This document shows, in pieces, positions 15,178-22,957 of a stretch of 22,957 bases of DNA. The position numbers and the translations under genes were made by a program. The number at the start of each line of letters is the position of its first letter. Positions within the stretch are counted from its first letter, which is position 1. This DNA comes from CAYPOY01 sp964412395 (GTDB taxonomy: Bacteria; Chloroflexota; Anaerolineae; B4-G1). Location of the stretch: assembly GCA_964412395.1 (NCBI GenBank), contig CAYPOY010000044.1, positions 1 through 22,957 of the forward strand, read 5' to 3'. The notes under the pieces are model-generated. The model was not told where the DNA came from and did not search any database. It worked only from the letters and a program-made list of their open reading frames with translations.

Positions 15178-15858
15178 TCAAGTTGCGTCTGCTGACGATG
15201 TAGCCTCCGGCAAGGGGACCGGCTGTTCACCTCCCAGCCTCTCCACCGCCCGGCGCACGGTCTCCGGGTCTGGGTTGCGCAGGGCATGGGGTGGGGCGGG
15301 TCGGTCGCCCACGGCGATGGTTACAGTACCTTCCTGGCAGGGAATCGCCAGGTCTACCGTGTACTCCACATCGCTCTCCCGTATCTCAAACTCTCGCTCC
15401 GGCCAAAAGCCCTCGTCTTTGAGGGTGACGTAGAGGCCGTCGGCGCCGGAGGCATAGAGGTCGTTGATCTCCTCGGCGGCGGTGAAGCGGTCCCAGGAGG
15501 TCTCGATGAAGGTGATGCGCCGCCAGCGCAGGCTGTGGATAGGGAGTTCCAGTTGCATCAGCGGCCCCAGTTGAAGCTTGTAGTACGCTTCGTCGGCGCG
15601 GGGATGGTCGAGCTCGTCGGGGAACAGGTCACGGCGGCGGGCCAGTTCGTGGCCACGCACGGGCCCGTACCAGTGGATGGACCACTTCTCTTCTTCACCG
15701 AACGCCTTGGTGAAGTAGAAGGCCAGCACGGCCGCCTCGGTGGTGCTCGGCGGCGCGTACTTTTGAGGGATGCGGTACCAGCCCTCGTCCCGCGCGATCT
15801 CAAAGTCGCGCCGACTGTTCATTATGGCGACGAGTACGCGGTCGCTAGAGTGGAACAT
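15178..15858 (-). CDS. Uncharacterised 226-aa protein
   Basis: I know no name for this family, though the sequence (RVLVAIMNSRRDFEIARDEG, FYFTKAFGEEEKWSIHWYGP, RWRRITFIETSWDRFTAAEE) looks like a well-conserved soluble protein. The ATG at 15858 is supported by GGAGG six bases upstream; the open frame further upstream encodes nonsense in another gene's register. Near the C-terminus, EYTVDLAIPCQEGTVTIAVG recalls the beta-strand D..E pattern of DUF559/Vsr-like nucleases, but the second acidic residue is Ala, so a nuclease role is only a guess. It starts inside the DUF5615-like remnant and is probably in the same transcript as the DUF433 gene. Confidence 0.75.
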   Translation of the reverse strand: MFHSSDRVLVAIMNSRRDFEIARDEGWYRIPQKYAPPSTTEAAVLAFYFTKAFGEEEKWSIHWYGPVRGHELARRRDLFPDELDHPRADEAYYKLQLGPLMQLELPIHSLRWRRITFIETSWDRFTAAEEINDLYASGADGLYVTLKDEGFWPEREFEIRESDVEYTVDLAIPCQEGTVTIAVGDRPAPPHALRNPDPETVRRAVERLGGEQPVPLPEATSSADAT

Positions 15859-15971
15859 ATCGCTCCTCCCATCCCCTGCTCTACCACACTGACTGCTTCG
15901 TATCCCCTGTCCCGAAGCATCTGAACGGCCGCTCTGGGCAGGTCTTCGTCCACTTTGACGCGCATCACCAT
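15822..15971 (-). pseudogene. DUF5615 toxin-like protein, truncated to 49 aa
   Basis: It reads MVMRVKVDEDLPRAAVQMLR, then a GYEAVSVVEQGMGGA stretch, which matches the first third of DUF5615 (PIN-like) proteins of about 110 aa. It then diverges and stops at 15824. The missing part includes the acidic residues expected for a PIN-like active site, so it should be inactive. ATG at 15971 lies three bases after the DUF433 stop, with AGGA between, the usual arrangement of this toxin-antitoxin pair. The next gene starts at 15858 within it. Confidence 0.65.
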
Positions 15972-15974
15972 TCC

Positions 15975-16214
15975 TTATGCAGGCAATGGCACCAGGATAT
16001 CCAGGCGTATTACTTCGGCGACATAGGCCAGCGCTGCCTGAATATCTTCCACCGTTAACTGAGGGTAAGCATCTTGAACTTCTCGCGGCGTCATTCCATC
16101 GGCCAGGCTGCCCACGATCATTGCCACAGGGATATGTGTCCCCTTGATGCACGGATCACCGTGATGCAAATCTGGCGCAATGACAATCCTCTCCTGCCAT
16201 CGTACGCGACCCAT
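15975..16214 (-). CDS. DUF433 antitoxin-like protein
   Basis: 79 residues with the family hallmarks: RIVIAPDLHHGDPCIKGTHI, PVAMIVGSLADGMTPREVQD, and YPQLTVEDIQAALAY. DUF433 is a small HTH-like family usually paired with a DUF5615 PIN-like toxin. The start at 16214 is preferred because GAGAGG lies about eight bases upstream; a GTG at 16223 is the alternative. The partner gene directly downstream is truncated, so the antitoxin appears to be orphaned. Confidence 0.85.
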   Translation of the reverse strand: MGRVRWQERIVIAPDLHHGDPCIKGTHIPVAMIVGSLADGMTPREVQDAYPQLTVEDIQAALAYVAEVIRLDILVPLPA

Positions 16215-16260
16215 TTCTGTCACCTCTCTATCAATCCCTCTCCTGTTCTTCCTCCTCGTA

Positions 16261-18516
16261 TTATATCCTGCTTCCCAAGCCCCGCAACACCCGCTCCGGC
16301 GTCAGCGGAAACTCATCGAACCACACCCCCGTGGCGTCGTGGACGGCGGCGACCAGCGCCGGGGCCAGCGGGATGAAGGGCATCTCCCCCATCCCCCGCG
16401 CGCCCCATGGCCCGCGCGGGTCGGGATGCTCGACGATGATGGACTTGACCCGCTTCGGTATGTCGGCGATGGTGGGGATCAGATAGGTGCTGAGGTGCGG
16501 CGTCAGCACGTGCCCCTCTGCAGTGATGAAGTTTTCACATGTGGCCCAGCCCGCCGCCTGCACCACGGCTCCCTCGATCTGCCCCTCGACCTGTTGTGGG
16601 TTGATGGCCTGACCCACATCGTCGGCGCAGACGACGCGCAGAATGCGCAACTCGCCAGTCTCGGTGTCCACCTCTACCTCCACCGTCTGGGCGACGTAGC
16701 CATAGGCGAAGTTGGGGACGCCATAGCCGGTCTCTGGATCGAAGGGGGTGGTCCTGGGGGCCAGGTAGGTGTACTCGGCGACGGCGGGCCGCTCCTCGAC
16801 TCGCCAGCGATCCAGCGCCGCTGCTGCCGCGCCACGAACGGCGTTGCCGGCCATAAAGGTCATGCGCGAGGCGGAGACGGAGCCGGAACTGCCAGGGCTG
16901 GTAGAGGTGTCGGCAGCGACCATATGCACTCGCCCCAGCGGCAGGCCCAGCGCCTCGGCCGCCATCTGGCGGATAACGGTGTGACTGCCCTGCCCCACCT
17001 CGGCGCTACCGATGTAGACCACCGCCTTCTCGATCTTCTCTTTGCCCCGCAACTCGATCTTCGCCCAGCAGTTCTCCTGGTAGCCGAAGGAGAAGCCGAG
17101 GTTTTTGAAGGCGACGGCGAGGCCAATCCCACGGCGTGGAGACCCTTGGGGTTTTCCGAAACCCCAAGGGTCTGTCGTTGATGGTTTCTGCCAGCCCCGG
17201 CCGGTCTGTTGCCAGCCGGCGGCACGGGCACATTTCTCGGTCACTTCCACCAGGCCCACGCCACCAGGCAGGGGAGTGCCCATCGCTGTCAGGCTTCCAT
17301 CGCGCAGCAGGTTCTTCATCCGCAGTTCCACCGGGTCCATCCCCAATGCCTGGGCCAGTTTGTTCATCTGCGTCTCGGCGGCGAAGATGCCCTGTGGCGC
17401 GCCGAAGCCCCGGAAGGCCCCGCTGGGTGGGTTGTTGGTGTAGACCCCGTCCACGTCCACTTTGACGTTGGGGATCTCGTAGGGGCCGGTGCAGGTGACC
17501 GTCGTGTTGCCCAGGACCTTGTTGGTGGTGTAGCAGTAGGCTCCACCGTCGGCCACCACTCGCACCTCTGCCGCGACCAGTTTCCCCTCGCGGGTGGCCC
17601 CCCACTTGCAGTGGATCCAGGCAGGGTGGCGCTTGCAGTGGCCCAGGATAGACTCCTCGCGGCTCCAGATGATCCTGACTGGGCGCTGCAACTTCCAGGC
17701 GGCCAGTGCGAGTACGATCTGCACCGACATATCCTCTCGCCCGCCGAAGGCCCCGCCGATGGCCGGGTAGACCACCCGCACCTGCTCCGGCGGGAGGTCG
17801 AGCGCGTGGGCGATCTCCTGCTGATCCTCCCACGTCCACTGCCCGGCCGTCACCACCGTCACCCGGCCCTCGTCATCCATATAGGCCAGGCCCGCCTCGG
17901 GTTGGAGATAGGCGTGCTCCTGGGAGGGCGTGCGGTACTCCCCTTCGACGATCACATCGACCTCGGCCCAGGCAGCCTCCACGTTCCCTTTGCGGATCTG
18001 GTGGTGGCAGATGACGTTTCCCTCCTTGCTGAGTTCTGGATGGATGGGGTTGGGCTGCCGGTAGGGGTGGAGTTGGGGCGCGTCGGGTTTGAGCGCCTCA
18101 AGGGGGTCGGTGAGGGCGGGTAGATCTTCGTACTCGACGTGGATCAGGTCGCGGGCGTGGGCGGCGGCGCGCTCGGTTTCGGCTATGACCAGTGCCACCT
18201 GATCGCCGACGAAGCGCACCACGTCGGCGCCCGGCTTGCCGGAGCCGGGGCCGCACAGCACCGGCTGGTCCGGCGTCTGCAGGCCGTACTCATTCACCGG
18301 CACGTCTTTGGCGGTGAAGATGGCGACGACGCCGGGGACGGCCTCCGCCTCCGACGTATCAATTTGCAGGATGCGGGCGTGGGGTCGCCCGGCGAAGAGG
18401 ATTTTGGCGTGGAGCATGCCCTCCATCGTGAAGTCGCCGGGGTATTTCGCCTCCCCGGTGACCTTGGCGCGGGCATCCACGCGGGTGATGGCTTGACCGA
18501 CGAATTTAGTGGTCAT
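16261..18516 (-). CDS. Molybdenum hydroxylase large subunit (xanthine dehydrogenase/aldehyde oxidase type)
   Basis: 751 residues, normal for the molybdopterin-binding subunit. The a/b hammerhead domain is at the N-terminus (ITRVDARAKVTGEAKYPGDF). Mo-cofactor contacts are visible: GGAFGGREDMSVQ, GAFRGFGAPQG, AEVGQGSHTVI, and the active-site Glu (about E711) in GARGMGEMP. The GAFRGFG form and absence of the AYRCSFR motif argue against aerobic CO dehydrogenase. It oxidises a purine, aldehyde or N-heterocycle; the substrate cannot be told. Its ATG overlaps the SEC-C gene's stop by one base (TAATG). A 34-bp palindrome is inserted in frame at 17140-17173, adding a short segment (TTDPWGFGKPQGSP) before GIGLAVAFKN. 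Likely partner of the FAD/[2Fe-2S] gene at 21028-22612. Confidence 0.92.
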   Translation of the reverse strand: MTTKFVGQAITRVDARAKVTGEAKYPGDFTMEGMLHAKILFAGRPHARILQIDTSEAEAVPGVVAIFTAKDVPVNEYGLQTPDQPVLCGPGSGKPGADVVRFVGDQVALVIAETERAAAHARDLIHVEYEDLPALTDPLEALKPDAPQLHPYRQPNPIHPELSKEGNVICHHQIRKGNVEAAWAEVDVIVEGEYRTPSQEHAYLQPEAGLAYMDDEGRVTVVTAGQWTWEDQQEIAHALDLPPEQVRVVYPAIGGAFGGREDMSVQIVLALAAWKLQRPVRIIWSREESILGHCKRHPAWIHCKWGATREGKLVAAEVRVVADGGAYCYTTNKVLGNTTVTCTGPYEIPNVKVDVDGVYTNNPPSGAFRGFGAPQGIFAAETQMNKLAQALGMDPVELRMKNLLRDGSLTAMGTPLPGGVGLVEVTEKCARAAGWQQTGRGWQKPSTTDPWGFGKPQGSPRRGIGLAVAFKNLGFSFGYQENCWAKIELRGKEKIEKAVVYIGSAEVGQGSHTVIRQMAAEALGLPLGRVHMVAADTSTSPGSSGSVSASRMTFMAGNAVRGAAAAALDRWRVEERPAVAEYTYLAPRTTPFDPETGYGVPNFAYGYVAQTVEVEVDTETGELRILRVVCADDVGQAINPQQVEGQIEGAVVQAAGWATCENFITAEGHVLTPHLSTYLIPTIADIPKRVKSIIVEHPDPRGPWGARGMGEMPFIPLAPALVAAVHDATGVWFDEFPLTPERVLRGLGSRI
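17140..17173. repeat. 34-bp palindrome, 15-bp arms with 4-nt loop (copy B)
   Basis: AGACCCTTGGGGTTT, loop TCCG, then the exact reverse complement of the first arm. It lies inside the molybdenum subunit gene, keeps its frame, and has the same architecture as 4001-4034. Confidence 0.85.
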
Positions 18517-19223
18517 TACGAGTTCTCCGATGCAAACCTGGCGAGTCTTCCTGGACCTTCGGGGTTTCTGCCCAACATCTGTCGGTACAGGGATTCAACT
18601 TCCGACTGCTGGGTCAGCGGAGTGCCCAGAGCATCGCTGGCGTGGCCAGCCAGTGTAAGGATGATCGTCTCGTTGCGCTGCTGGCTCAGGGTGACGAAGT
18701 AGAGCCGTCCTGGGTTCAACTCGACGGTGGCGAACACCATGTCGCCGCCGGCGGCTTCCAGGGGCGGCTGCCCGACGGATTGCCAGAACAGCCGGCCCGG
18801 GATTTCCTGGGTGAGACGCAGTTCGGGGGCGGCCTTGAGCAGGCTCGCAGCCGTCTCGTCGTCCCGCACGGGGAAGGTGGTCTCGTAAGCCACGATTTCG
18901 CTGTAGGTCTCGGTGCCGAGATCACGGCATAGCAGCGGCACGCGGCGGGGGTTACGGTGGCAATCGCCGAAGGGTCGGCCACTGCCACAGGGACATTGCT
19001 CTTCAGAGGCGACTGGGTGAAACAGGAGCACCTGCGCAGCGTGCCCCCACAAGGCTGCCGGAGCGTCTGGCACGTTGAGCGCGACCATAGCGACTTCCAT
19101 AAAGCCAGCGCCGGGGTCTTTCAGTGTTTGGCCGGTGGATTGCCACACGCCGGGCACGATTACCATGTTGCGTGGACGAGATGACTTTCTCGATTTTCTT
19201 CGCTTTCTTCTTTGTCTTGTCAT
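18516..19223 (-). CDS. SEC-C zinc-motif protein
   Basis: 235 residues. The one recognisable element is a SEC-C motif with the CxCx8CH spacing, QCPCGSGRPFGDCH, ligands C77, C79, C88 and H89. The N-terminus is strongly basic (MTRQRRKRRKSRKSSRPRN). The rest is mixed alpha/beta, with no catalytic motif I recognise. SEC-C motifs bind zinc in SecA tails and in many small proteins of unknown role. Neither the start at 19223 nor the alternative ATG at 19166 has a convincing Shine-Dalgarno, so the start is uncertain. The gene lies between the DUF6909-like gene and the molybdenum subunit, overlapping the latter by one base, so it belongs to this transcript; a role in enzyme assembly is possible but unproven. 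Confidence 0.75.
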   Translation of the reverse strand: MTRQRRKRRKSRKSSRPRNMVIVPGVWQSTGQTLKDPGAGFMEVAMVALNVPDAPAALWGHAAQVLLFHPVASEEQCPCGSGRPFGDCHRNPRRVPLLCRDLGTETYSEIVAYETTFPVRDDETAASLLKAAPELRLTQEIPGRLFWQSVGQPPLEAAGGDMVFATVELNPGRLYFVTLSQQRNETIILTLAGHASDALGTPLTQQSEVESLYRQMLGRNPEGPGRLARFASENS

Positions 19224-19267
19224 TTCTCTGTTTCTCTGTACTTATTCTCCGTACTGCATTTATCGCG

Positions 19268-20995
19268 TTACCCTCTGTCTCCCTGCGCACATTCCAACTC
19301 CAGGATTCTCCTCAGGATGGCAATGGTGGCCGCGTAGGTGGGGTCCATCCCGAAGTAGGAAAGGTGCTGTGCTCCTAGATTCTTCCCTTTGCTGAAAGGA
19401 GTGTCGGAAGCGTAGTGGATGATGCCGATGTCGAAGTGGATAGGGTAGAGGTTGACGATCTCGTCCCTGGGGTAGCGGTGTGGGCGCATGGCCTCGTACA
19501 CCGCCGAAAGGTACGGCCCAGCCTCCATCTCGATATCGGTGTACCCCTCGTGGTAGAAGACGTCCATATAGCGCCGGTTCTGCAGGAAGGTGCCACGCAC
19601 GCTGATGGTCTTCTGGTTATCGAGCACCGCGCCGTAGACCAGGTGGAAGCGCACGTGGATGGCGGTGAAAGCATTGTTGAAGAGGTAAGTGTTGCGGGAA
19701 TGCTCGTCGTGGACGACGTTGGGGATCATCACGTCGCCGATGCGCCCGTTGAGGGTGGCTGCCTTGCCCAGGATGTAGACCCCCCGGAATGAGTCCACGC
19801 TGGCGGCGACCTGTGAAAGGATATGATAGGCTCCCATCCCCAGCGGATAGTCAATGTTGAAGATGATCGCGTCGCTGCGGGCGATGCGCTCGATGCCGGG
19901 GATGCGCAAGCGCGGATCGAGCCAATCGGGCCGCAGGGCGCGCAGTTCGACGACCTGCGCGGCGACGTCAAAGACGTGGCGGCTGTCAATGTGCCGGATG
20001 CCGCACAGCGGCTCTTCCTCCTCTCGCTCCTCCCACGTCTTCCGGCCCTGGGAAGTTTGGAGGTATTTCTTGAGCATATAGTACAGAAAGTTCTCGCGGC
20101 TGCTGGGTATCTGTTGGCCCTGGATGTCGGCGTACTCGGCTTGCAGGTCGGTGTCGCCCCCCTCGCGCAAGAAGCGGATCAATTCTTCCTCTCGCCGCAG
20201 CGCGAAGCCGGAGAGCATGTTGACCACGCTGTGGGTGTTGCTGGAGATGAAGTAGACGGGCCGTTCGCCCAGGTCGAAGGGGACATTGTCGGCGATGTTC
20301 TCCCACCAACGTTGAGTCGCCTTGCGATACTCGACCTGGGAACCAGCCAGAAGGCGGATTGCCATCCGCTTGCGACGCTGGCCGATGTCGAGGAGCAAGG
20401 CCGGGAAGTCATCCTTCCAGATCGCCTCCAGCCGGCTCAGGTCATCGAAGGAGACGTCCAGCGTCTCACACAGCCGGGTGCGGAGATCGGTGTCAATGGG
20501 CTGACCATCGGCGATGCAGGCCTCCAGGTCTGCCAGCACGGGCGCAGCGTGCAGCCGGAGGTGCGTCTTGTTCCACTCGATCTGGAAGGCGGTCAGTATC
20601 GGCACCAGGTCGTCAACGTCGGAGAGGCTGGCGACGTAGACGGCCAGCGTCTCCTGACCGTCGAAAAAGGTGCGGCGACGACGTCCGGGCGCGGCGACCG
20701 CTTGCCACTGCTCGACGTTGGGGTAGCCGCGCCGGGCGAAGACCCGCTCCGACTGGCCCATCACGGTCAGCCGTGTCTGCCGGATGCAGGGAGGCAGCCG
20801 CAGTGAGCAATAGACGAGGGCAGGGACGTCGGCGGTGTCGTCACGTGCCTTAACGTGCAGGAGCGAATCCATCCCCAGGTGGGTCTCGACCAGGGTTTGG
20901 ATCTGCACCTCGTCAGTTGTGCGCAGCAGCGAGTAGTAGGTGCGCATGTAGAGTCGGATTTCCTCGCTGCCGGTAGCGGGTACTGTACGTTCCAT
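19268..20995 (-). CDS. DUF6909-like uncharacterised protein
   Basis: 575 residues from ATG at 20995 (GGAG five to seven bases upstream). Characteristic segments: EEIRLYMRTYYSLLRTTDEV, LTVMGQSERVF, GRRRRTFFDGQETLAVYVAS, ILTAFQIEWNKTHLRL, and a C-terminal half with NYPLGMGAYHIL-like and YPIHFDIGIIHYAS motifs. This matches my recollection of DUF6909, a large soluble family without known function. There is no signal peptide or membrane segment. It follows the iron-sulfur/FAD gene by 32 bases and precedes the SEC-C gene by 44, so it is in the molybdenum hydroxylase operon. An apparent longer frame reaching 22660 is an artefact of the frame break at the N gap. Confidence 0.7.
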   Translation of the reverse strand: MERTVPATGSEEIRLYMRTYYSLLRTTDEVQIQTLVETHLGMDSLLHVKARDDTADVPALVYCSLRLPPCIRQTRLTVMGQSERVFARRGYPNVEQWQAVAAPGRRRRTFFDGQETLAVYVASLSDVDDLVPILTAFQIEWNKTHLRLHAAPVLADLEACIADGQPIDTDLRTRLCETLDVSFDDLSRLEAIWKDDFPALLLDIGQRRKRMAIRLLAGSQVEYRKATQRWWENIADNVPFDLGERPVYFISSNTHSVVNMLSGFALRREEELIRFLREGGDTDLQAEYADIQGQQIPSSRENFLYYMLKKYLQTSQGRKTWEEREEEEPLCGIRHIDSRHVFDVAAQVVELRALRPDWLDPRLRIPGIERIARSDAIIFNIDYPLGMGAYHILSQVAASVDSFRGVYILGKAATLNGRIGDVMIPNVVHDEHSRNTYLFNNAFTAIHVRFHLVYGAVLDNQKTISVRGTFLQNRRYMDVFYHEGYTDIEMEAGPYLSAVYEAMRPHRYPRDEIVNLYPIHFDIGIIHYASDTPFSKGKNLGAQHLSYFGMDPTYAATIAILRRILELECAQGDRG

Positions 20996-21027
20996 TTGTT
21001 CTCCTACACCGTTTCTGTTGTCATTTG

Positions 21028-22612
21028 TCACTTGCCCTCCGCTGCTTTCTCGATCGCCCGCACGATCTTGTAGTATCCGGTGCAGCGGCACAGGTTGCCG
21101 GTCAGCCCGGCGACGATCTGCTCGCGGGTGGGGTGGGGGATTTCCTCCAGCAGGCTGGCGCCAGCCATGATAAAGCCGGGCGTGCAGTAGCCGCACTGGA
21201 TGGCTCCCTCCTCGATGAATGCCTGCTGGATGGGATGCAACTGCTCCCCCCCTCGTGGGGGGGGCTGGGGGGGGNNNNNNNNNNCCCCCCCGCTTCGTCG
21301 CTCGGCGCCGCCCCGCCCCCCCCCCCCCCGGCGCGGGCCCCCCCCCCCCCCCCCCCCGCGCCAGCCCCTCGACGGTGACGATATGCGTGCCGTGGGCGCG
21401 GGGTGCCGGCACCAGGCAGGCCAGCACCGCGACCCCGTCCATCCAGACCGTGCAGGCCCCACATTCGCCTTCGCCGCAGCCCTCCTTGGTGCCGGTCAGC
21501 CCCAGGTCATCGCGCAGCATCTCGAGCAGCGTCTTGCCGCCTGCGCCCTGCACGACGACGTTCTCCCCGTTGACCGTGCACTCGATTGGCTCAGTCCCTC
21601 CGTCACGGTGGCACACCGTCTTGCCGGCCAGGCGCGGGAAGCGGCCTTTGGTGCATCCCCACAACATCGGCGGGGCTGTGGGAAACTCGGTCCGCTCGGT
21701 GGTGTCACGCAGTCTGGTGAGGGCACGGCGCACCAGCACGCGCACCGTCTCGCGGCGGTAGTCAGCCCCGGCGCGGATGTCGTCAATAGGGGCAGCGACA
21801 TATGCAGCCAGGTCGGCCGCTTCGGCGATGTTTTCTTCACTCAAAGTTTCCCCCACGAGTGCACCTTCTGCCTCCGGCACACGGACAATAGTGGGGGCCA
21901 CGCTGCCCAATGTGATGTATGCCTGAGTGACCGTGGATTCGCTGATCCGCTGATTCGCAATTCGCAATTCGCAATTCGCAATTCGCAGATTCGCTGATTC
22001 GTCGAAAGTGAGCACGGCGGCAGCATTGACCAGGGCGATGGCGTGCGTGCGCCGCAGGCCCAGTTTGGCGAAGACGCCGTGCTGATTGGAGCCCAGCGCC
22101 GGGAAGGTGACGTCGGTCACCATCTCGTCTGGGGCCAACGCGGTCTGGCGCACGCCCTGGTAGAAATCAGTGAAGGATAGGATGCGCTCACTCCGGACGC
22201 TGCGCAGTGTGAGCCGGGCGTCCAGCGCCCACAGCGCGGTGATGGTGTCGTTGGCGGGGGAGGCGGTGATGAGATTGCCGGTCACCGTGCCCCGGTTGCG
22301 CAGTTGGGGTGTGCCGACGCGCCAGCAGGCCAGCGCCAGCGGGAACCCCCGCTCGGCCAACAGATCCGACGCCACGGCCAGATTGTGCGTCACCGTCGGG
22401 CCGATGTGGACGAGTCCCGCGTCGTCCAGCCGCACCTGGTCGAGCCCGCCGATGCGGGTGACGTCTATCAACACACGCGTCCTCCGGACACCGCGCTGCA
22501 ATTCGACCAGCAGGTCGGTACCACCAGCAATGATGCGAGCCTCGGGGCCATATTCGGCCAAGAGGCGCAGGGCTTCGTCAACAGAAGTGGGGGTGTAGTA
22601 GGTTTGCCACAT
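21028..22612 (-). CDS. Molybdenum hydroxylase FAD-binding and [2Fe-2S] fusion subunit (interrupted by assembly gap)
   Basis: The start MWQTYYTPTSVDEALRLL at 22612 has AGGAG ten bases upstream. Residues 1 to about 290 are the FAD domain of the xanthine dehydrogenase/CoxM family (RIIAGGTDLLVELQRG; LRNRGTVTGNLITASPANDT). A linker of about 40 residues leads to the [2Fe-2S] subunit: first cluster GCGEGECGACTV with a later LAC, second cluster QCGYCTPGF and NLCRCTGYYKI. The two clusters are in different frames either side of a C/G-run stretch with ten N, so the full product cannot be read. The break falls between TVEGLA and LHPIQQAF, normally almost adjacent, so extra DNA is inserted there. FAD-before-[2Fe-2S] order is the reverse of classical XDH. 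It passes electrons from the molybdenum subunit. A heptamer repeat is inserted in frame near residues 208-220. Confidence 0.8.
21244..21360. repeat. C/G-run repeat with 10-N gap
   Basis: Long runs of C and G surround ten N at 21275-21284 (CCCCCCCTCGTGGGGGGGGC on one side, runs of more than 14 C on the other). It resembles the insertion in jetC. The run lengths are probably unreliable, which would explain the apparent frame change in the iron-sulfur domain. Confidence 0.7.
21953..21987. repeat. Five ATTCGCA heptamers in the FAD domain
   Basis: ATTCGCA is repeated exactly five times, flanked by degenerate GATTCGC/TGATTCG units. It is read in frame as LRIANCELRIAN-type peptide between TFDES and the next conserved strand, so it looks like a tolerated insertion in a surface loop. 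Confidence 0.85.
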
Positions 22613-22720
22613 AGTAAGGTGCTCCTGATGCTTTAACCTGCTTTGGGCCGCTTCGGGCAACTTGCATCGAGTATACCCGCTTTTGCGGTGTTAGGCAACT
22701 GGGCAAACGGGTCACGGCAA

Positions 22721-22752
22721 ACGACCAGGTCCCCGGAAGAGGGCCTGGTCGT
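22721..22752 (-). terminator. Hairpin after the TPR gene, possible terminator
   Basis: Nine-base arms ACGACCAGG and CCTGGTCGT with a further CCC/GGG pair inside. It lies 26 bases after the TPR gene stop and before the molybdenum hydroxylase start. There is no strong T run after it on the minus strand, so intrinsic termination is uncertain. Confidence 0.45.
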
Positions 22753-22777
22753 CGCGAAAAGGCAACAATTCAGGCGT

Positions 22778-22957
22778 TTACCGTTGGCCCATTGCACGCA
22801 GCAGCTTTTGCGCTGGCTCATAACCCAACTGCGCCGCGATTTCCAACTCGCGCCGGGCCTCAGCCACATGGCCTTGTTTTTTGTAGGCTATCCCTAGATT
22901 GAAATGGGTGTAGATACTCTTAATTACCTCGCTCCACAGCTTGCCATACTGGCGAAA
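22778..22957 (-). CDS. TPR protein, C-terminal end (5' partial)
   Basis: The 59 final codons of a gene that enters from the right edge. They read as a tetratricopeptide repeat: HFNLGIAYKKQGHVAEARRE, then LEIAAQLGYEPAQKLLRAM, stopping with TAA at 22780. The rest of the protein is outside the window, so only a protein-protein interaction role can be suggested. Confidence 0.75.
   Translation of the reverse strand, partial: FRQYGKLWSEVIKSIYTHFNLGIAYKKQGHVAEARRELEIAAQLGYEPAQKLLRAMGQR

Noticed and set aside
17209..18123. 304-aa plus-strand ORF opposite the molybdenum subunit
   Set aside because: It is a shadow of the large-subunit gene, whose cofactor motifs are unmistakable.
19268..22660. A single 1130-aa minus-strand ORF spanning FAD subunit and DUF6909-like protein
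   Set aside because: The frame is joined only by the ten-N gap and out-of-frame translation of the iron-sulfur domain. The real iron-sulfur C-terminus lies in another frame ending at 21028, and the DUF6909-like gene has its own start and ribosome binding site at 20995.

Overview
The window looks like part of a Chloroflexota (probably Anaerolineae-like) genome assembled from a metagenome. The reasons are the high GC content, a large secreted PKD-domain protein ending in the VYLPI-type tail common in that phylum, many short interspersed repeats, and two runs of N marking assembly gaps. No rRNA, tRNA or CRISPR array was found. Assignments rest on motif recognition by eye, not on database searches.

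Layout. Positions 1-3495 (+) hold the 3' part of a large surface protein with a YVTN beta-propeller, a transglutaminase-like domain and PKD domains. Everything after it is on the minus strand. Positions 3604-4849 are a tadB-like pilus-assembly gene broken by two short repeat insertions and capped by a 140-bp MITE. Positions 4867-6443 hold an unknown 312-aa gene and, upstream of it, a decayed gene with two in-frame amber stops.

Positions 6565-14933 hold the centre of interest, a Wadjet (JetABCD) plasmid-defence operon. In transcription order it reads: small XRE-type regulator, jetA, jetB, jetC, a truncated DUF6883-like gene, a DUF4926-like gene, jetD. A strong sigma70-type promoter (TTGACA, 17-bp spacer, TATACT) lies just upstream. 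JetC keeps its SMC-type Walker A, signature and Walker B motifs, and JetD keeps its TOPRIM-like Glu and DxD residues, so the system looks functional. It is nevertheless full of small repeats. Heptameric tandem arrays sit at the jetA/jetB, jetB/jetC and DUF4926/jetD junctions. A 42-bp tandem array with a sequencing gap lies between jetA and jetB. A MITE lies between jetC and the accessory genes. Several repeats are inserted in frame inside jetA and jetC.

Positions 15178-16214 hold a DUF433 antitoxin-like gene, a truncated DUF5615 toxin-like gene and an unknown 226-aa gene that starts inside the toxin remnant.

Positions 16261-22612 hold a molybdenum hydroxylase (xanthine dehydrogenase/aldehyde oxidase type) operon. 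It starts with a fused FAD plus [2Fe-2S] subunit, which is interrupted by a G/C-run repeat and a 10-N gap. A DUF6909-like protein, a SEC-C zinc-motif protein and the molybdopterin-binding large subunit follow. The last 180 bases carry the end of a TPR protein, followed downstream by a hairpin.
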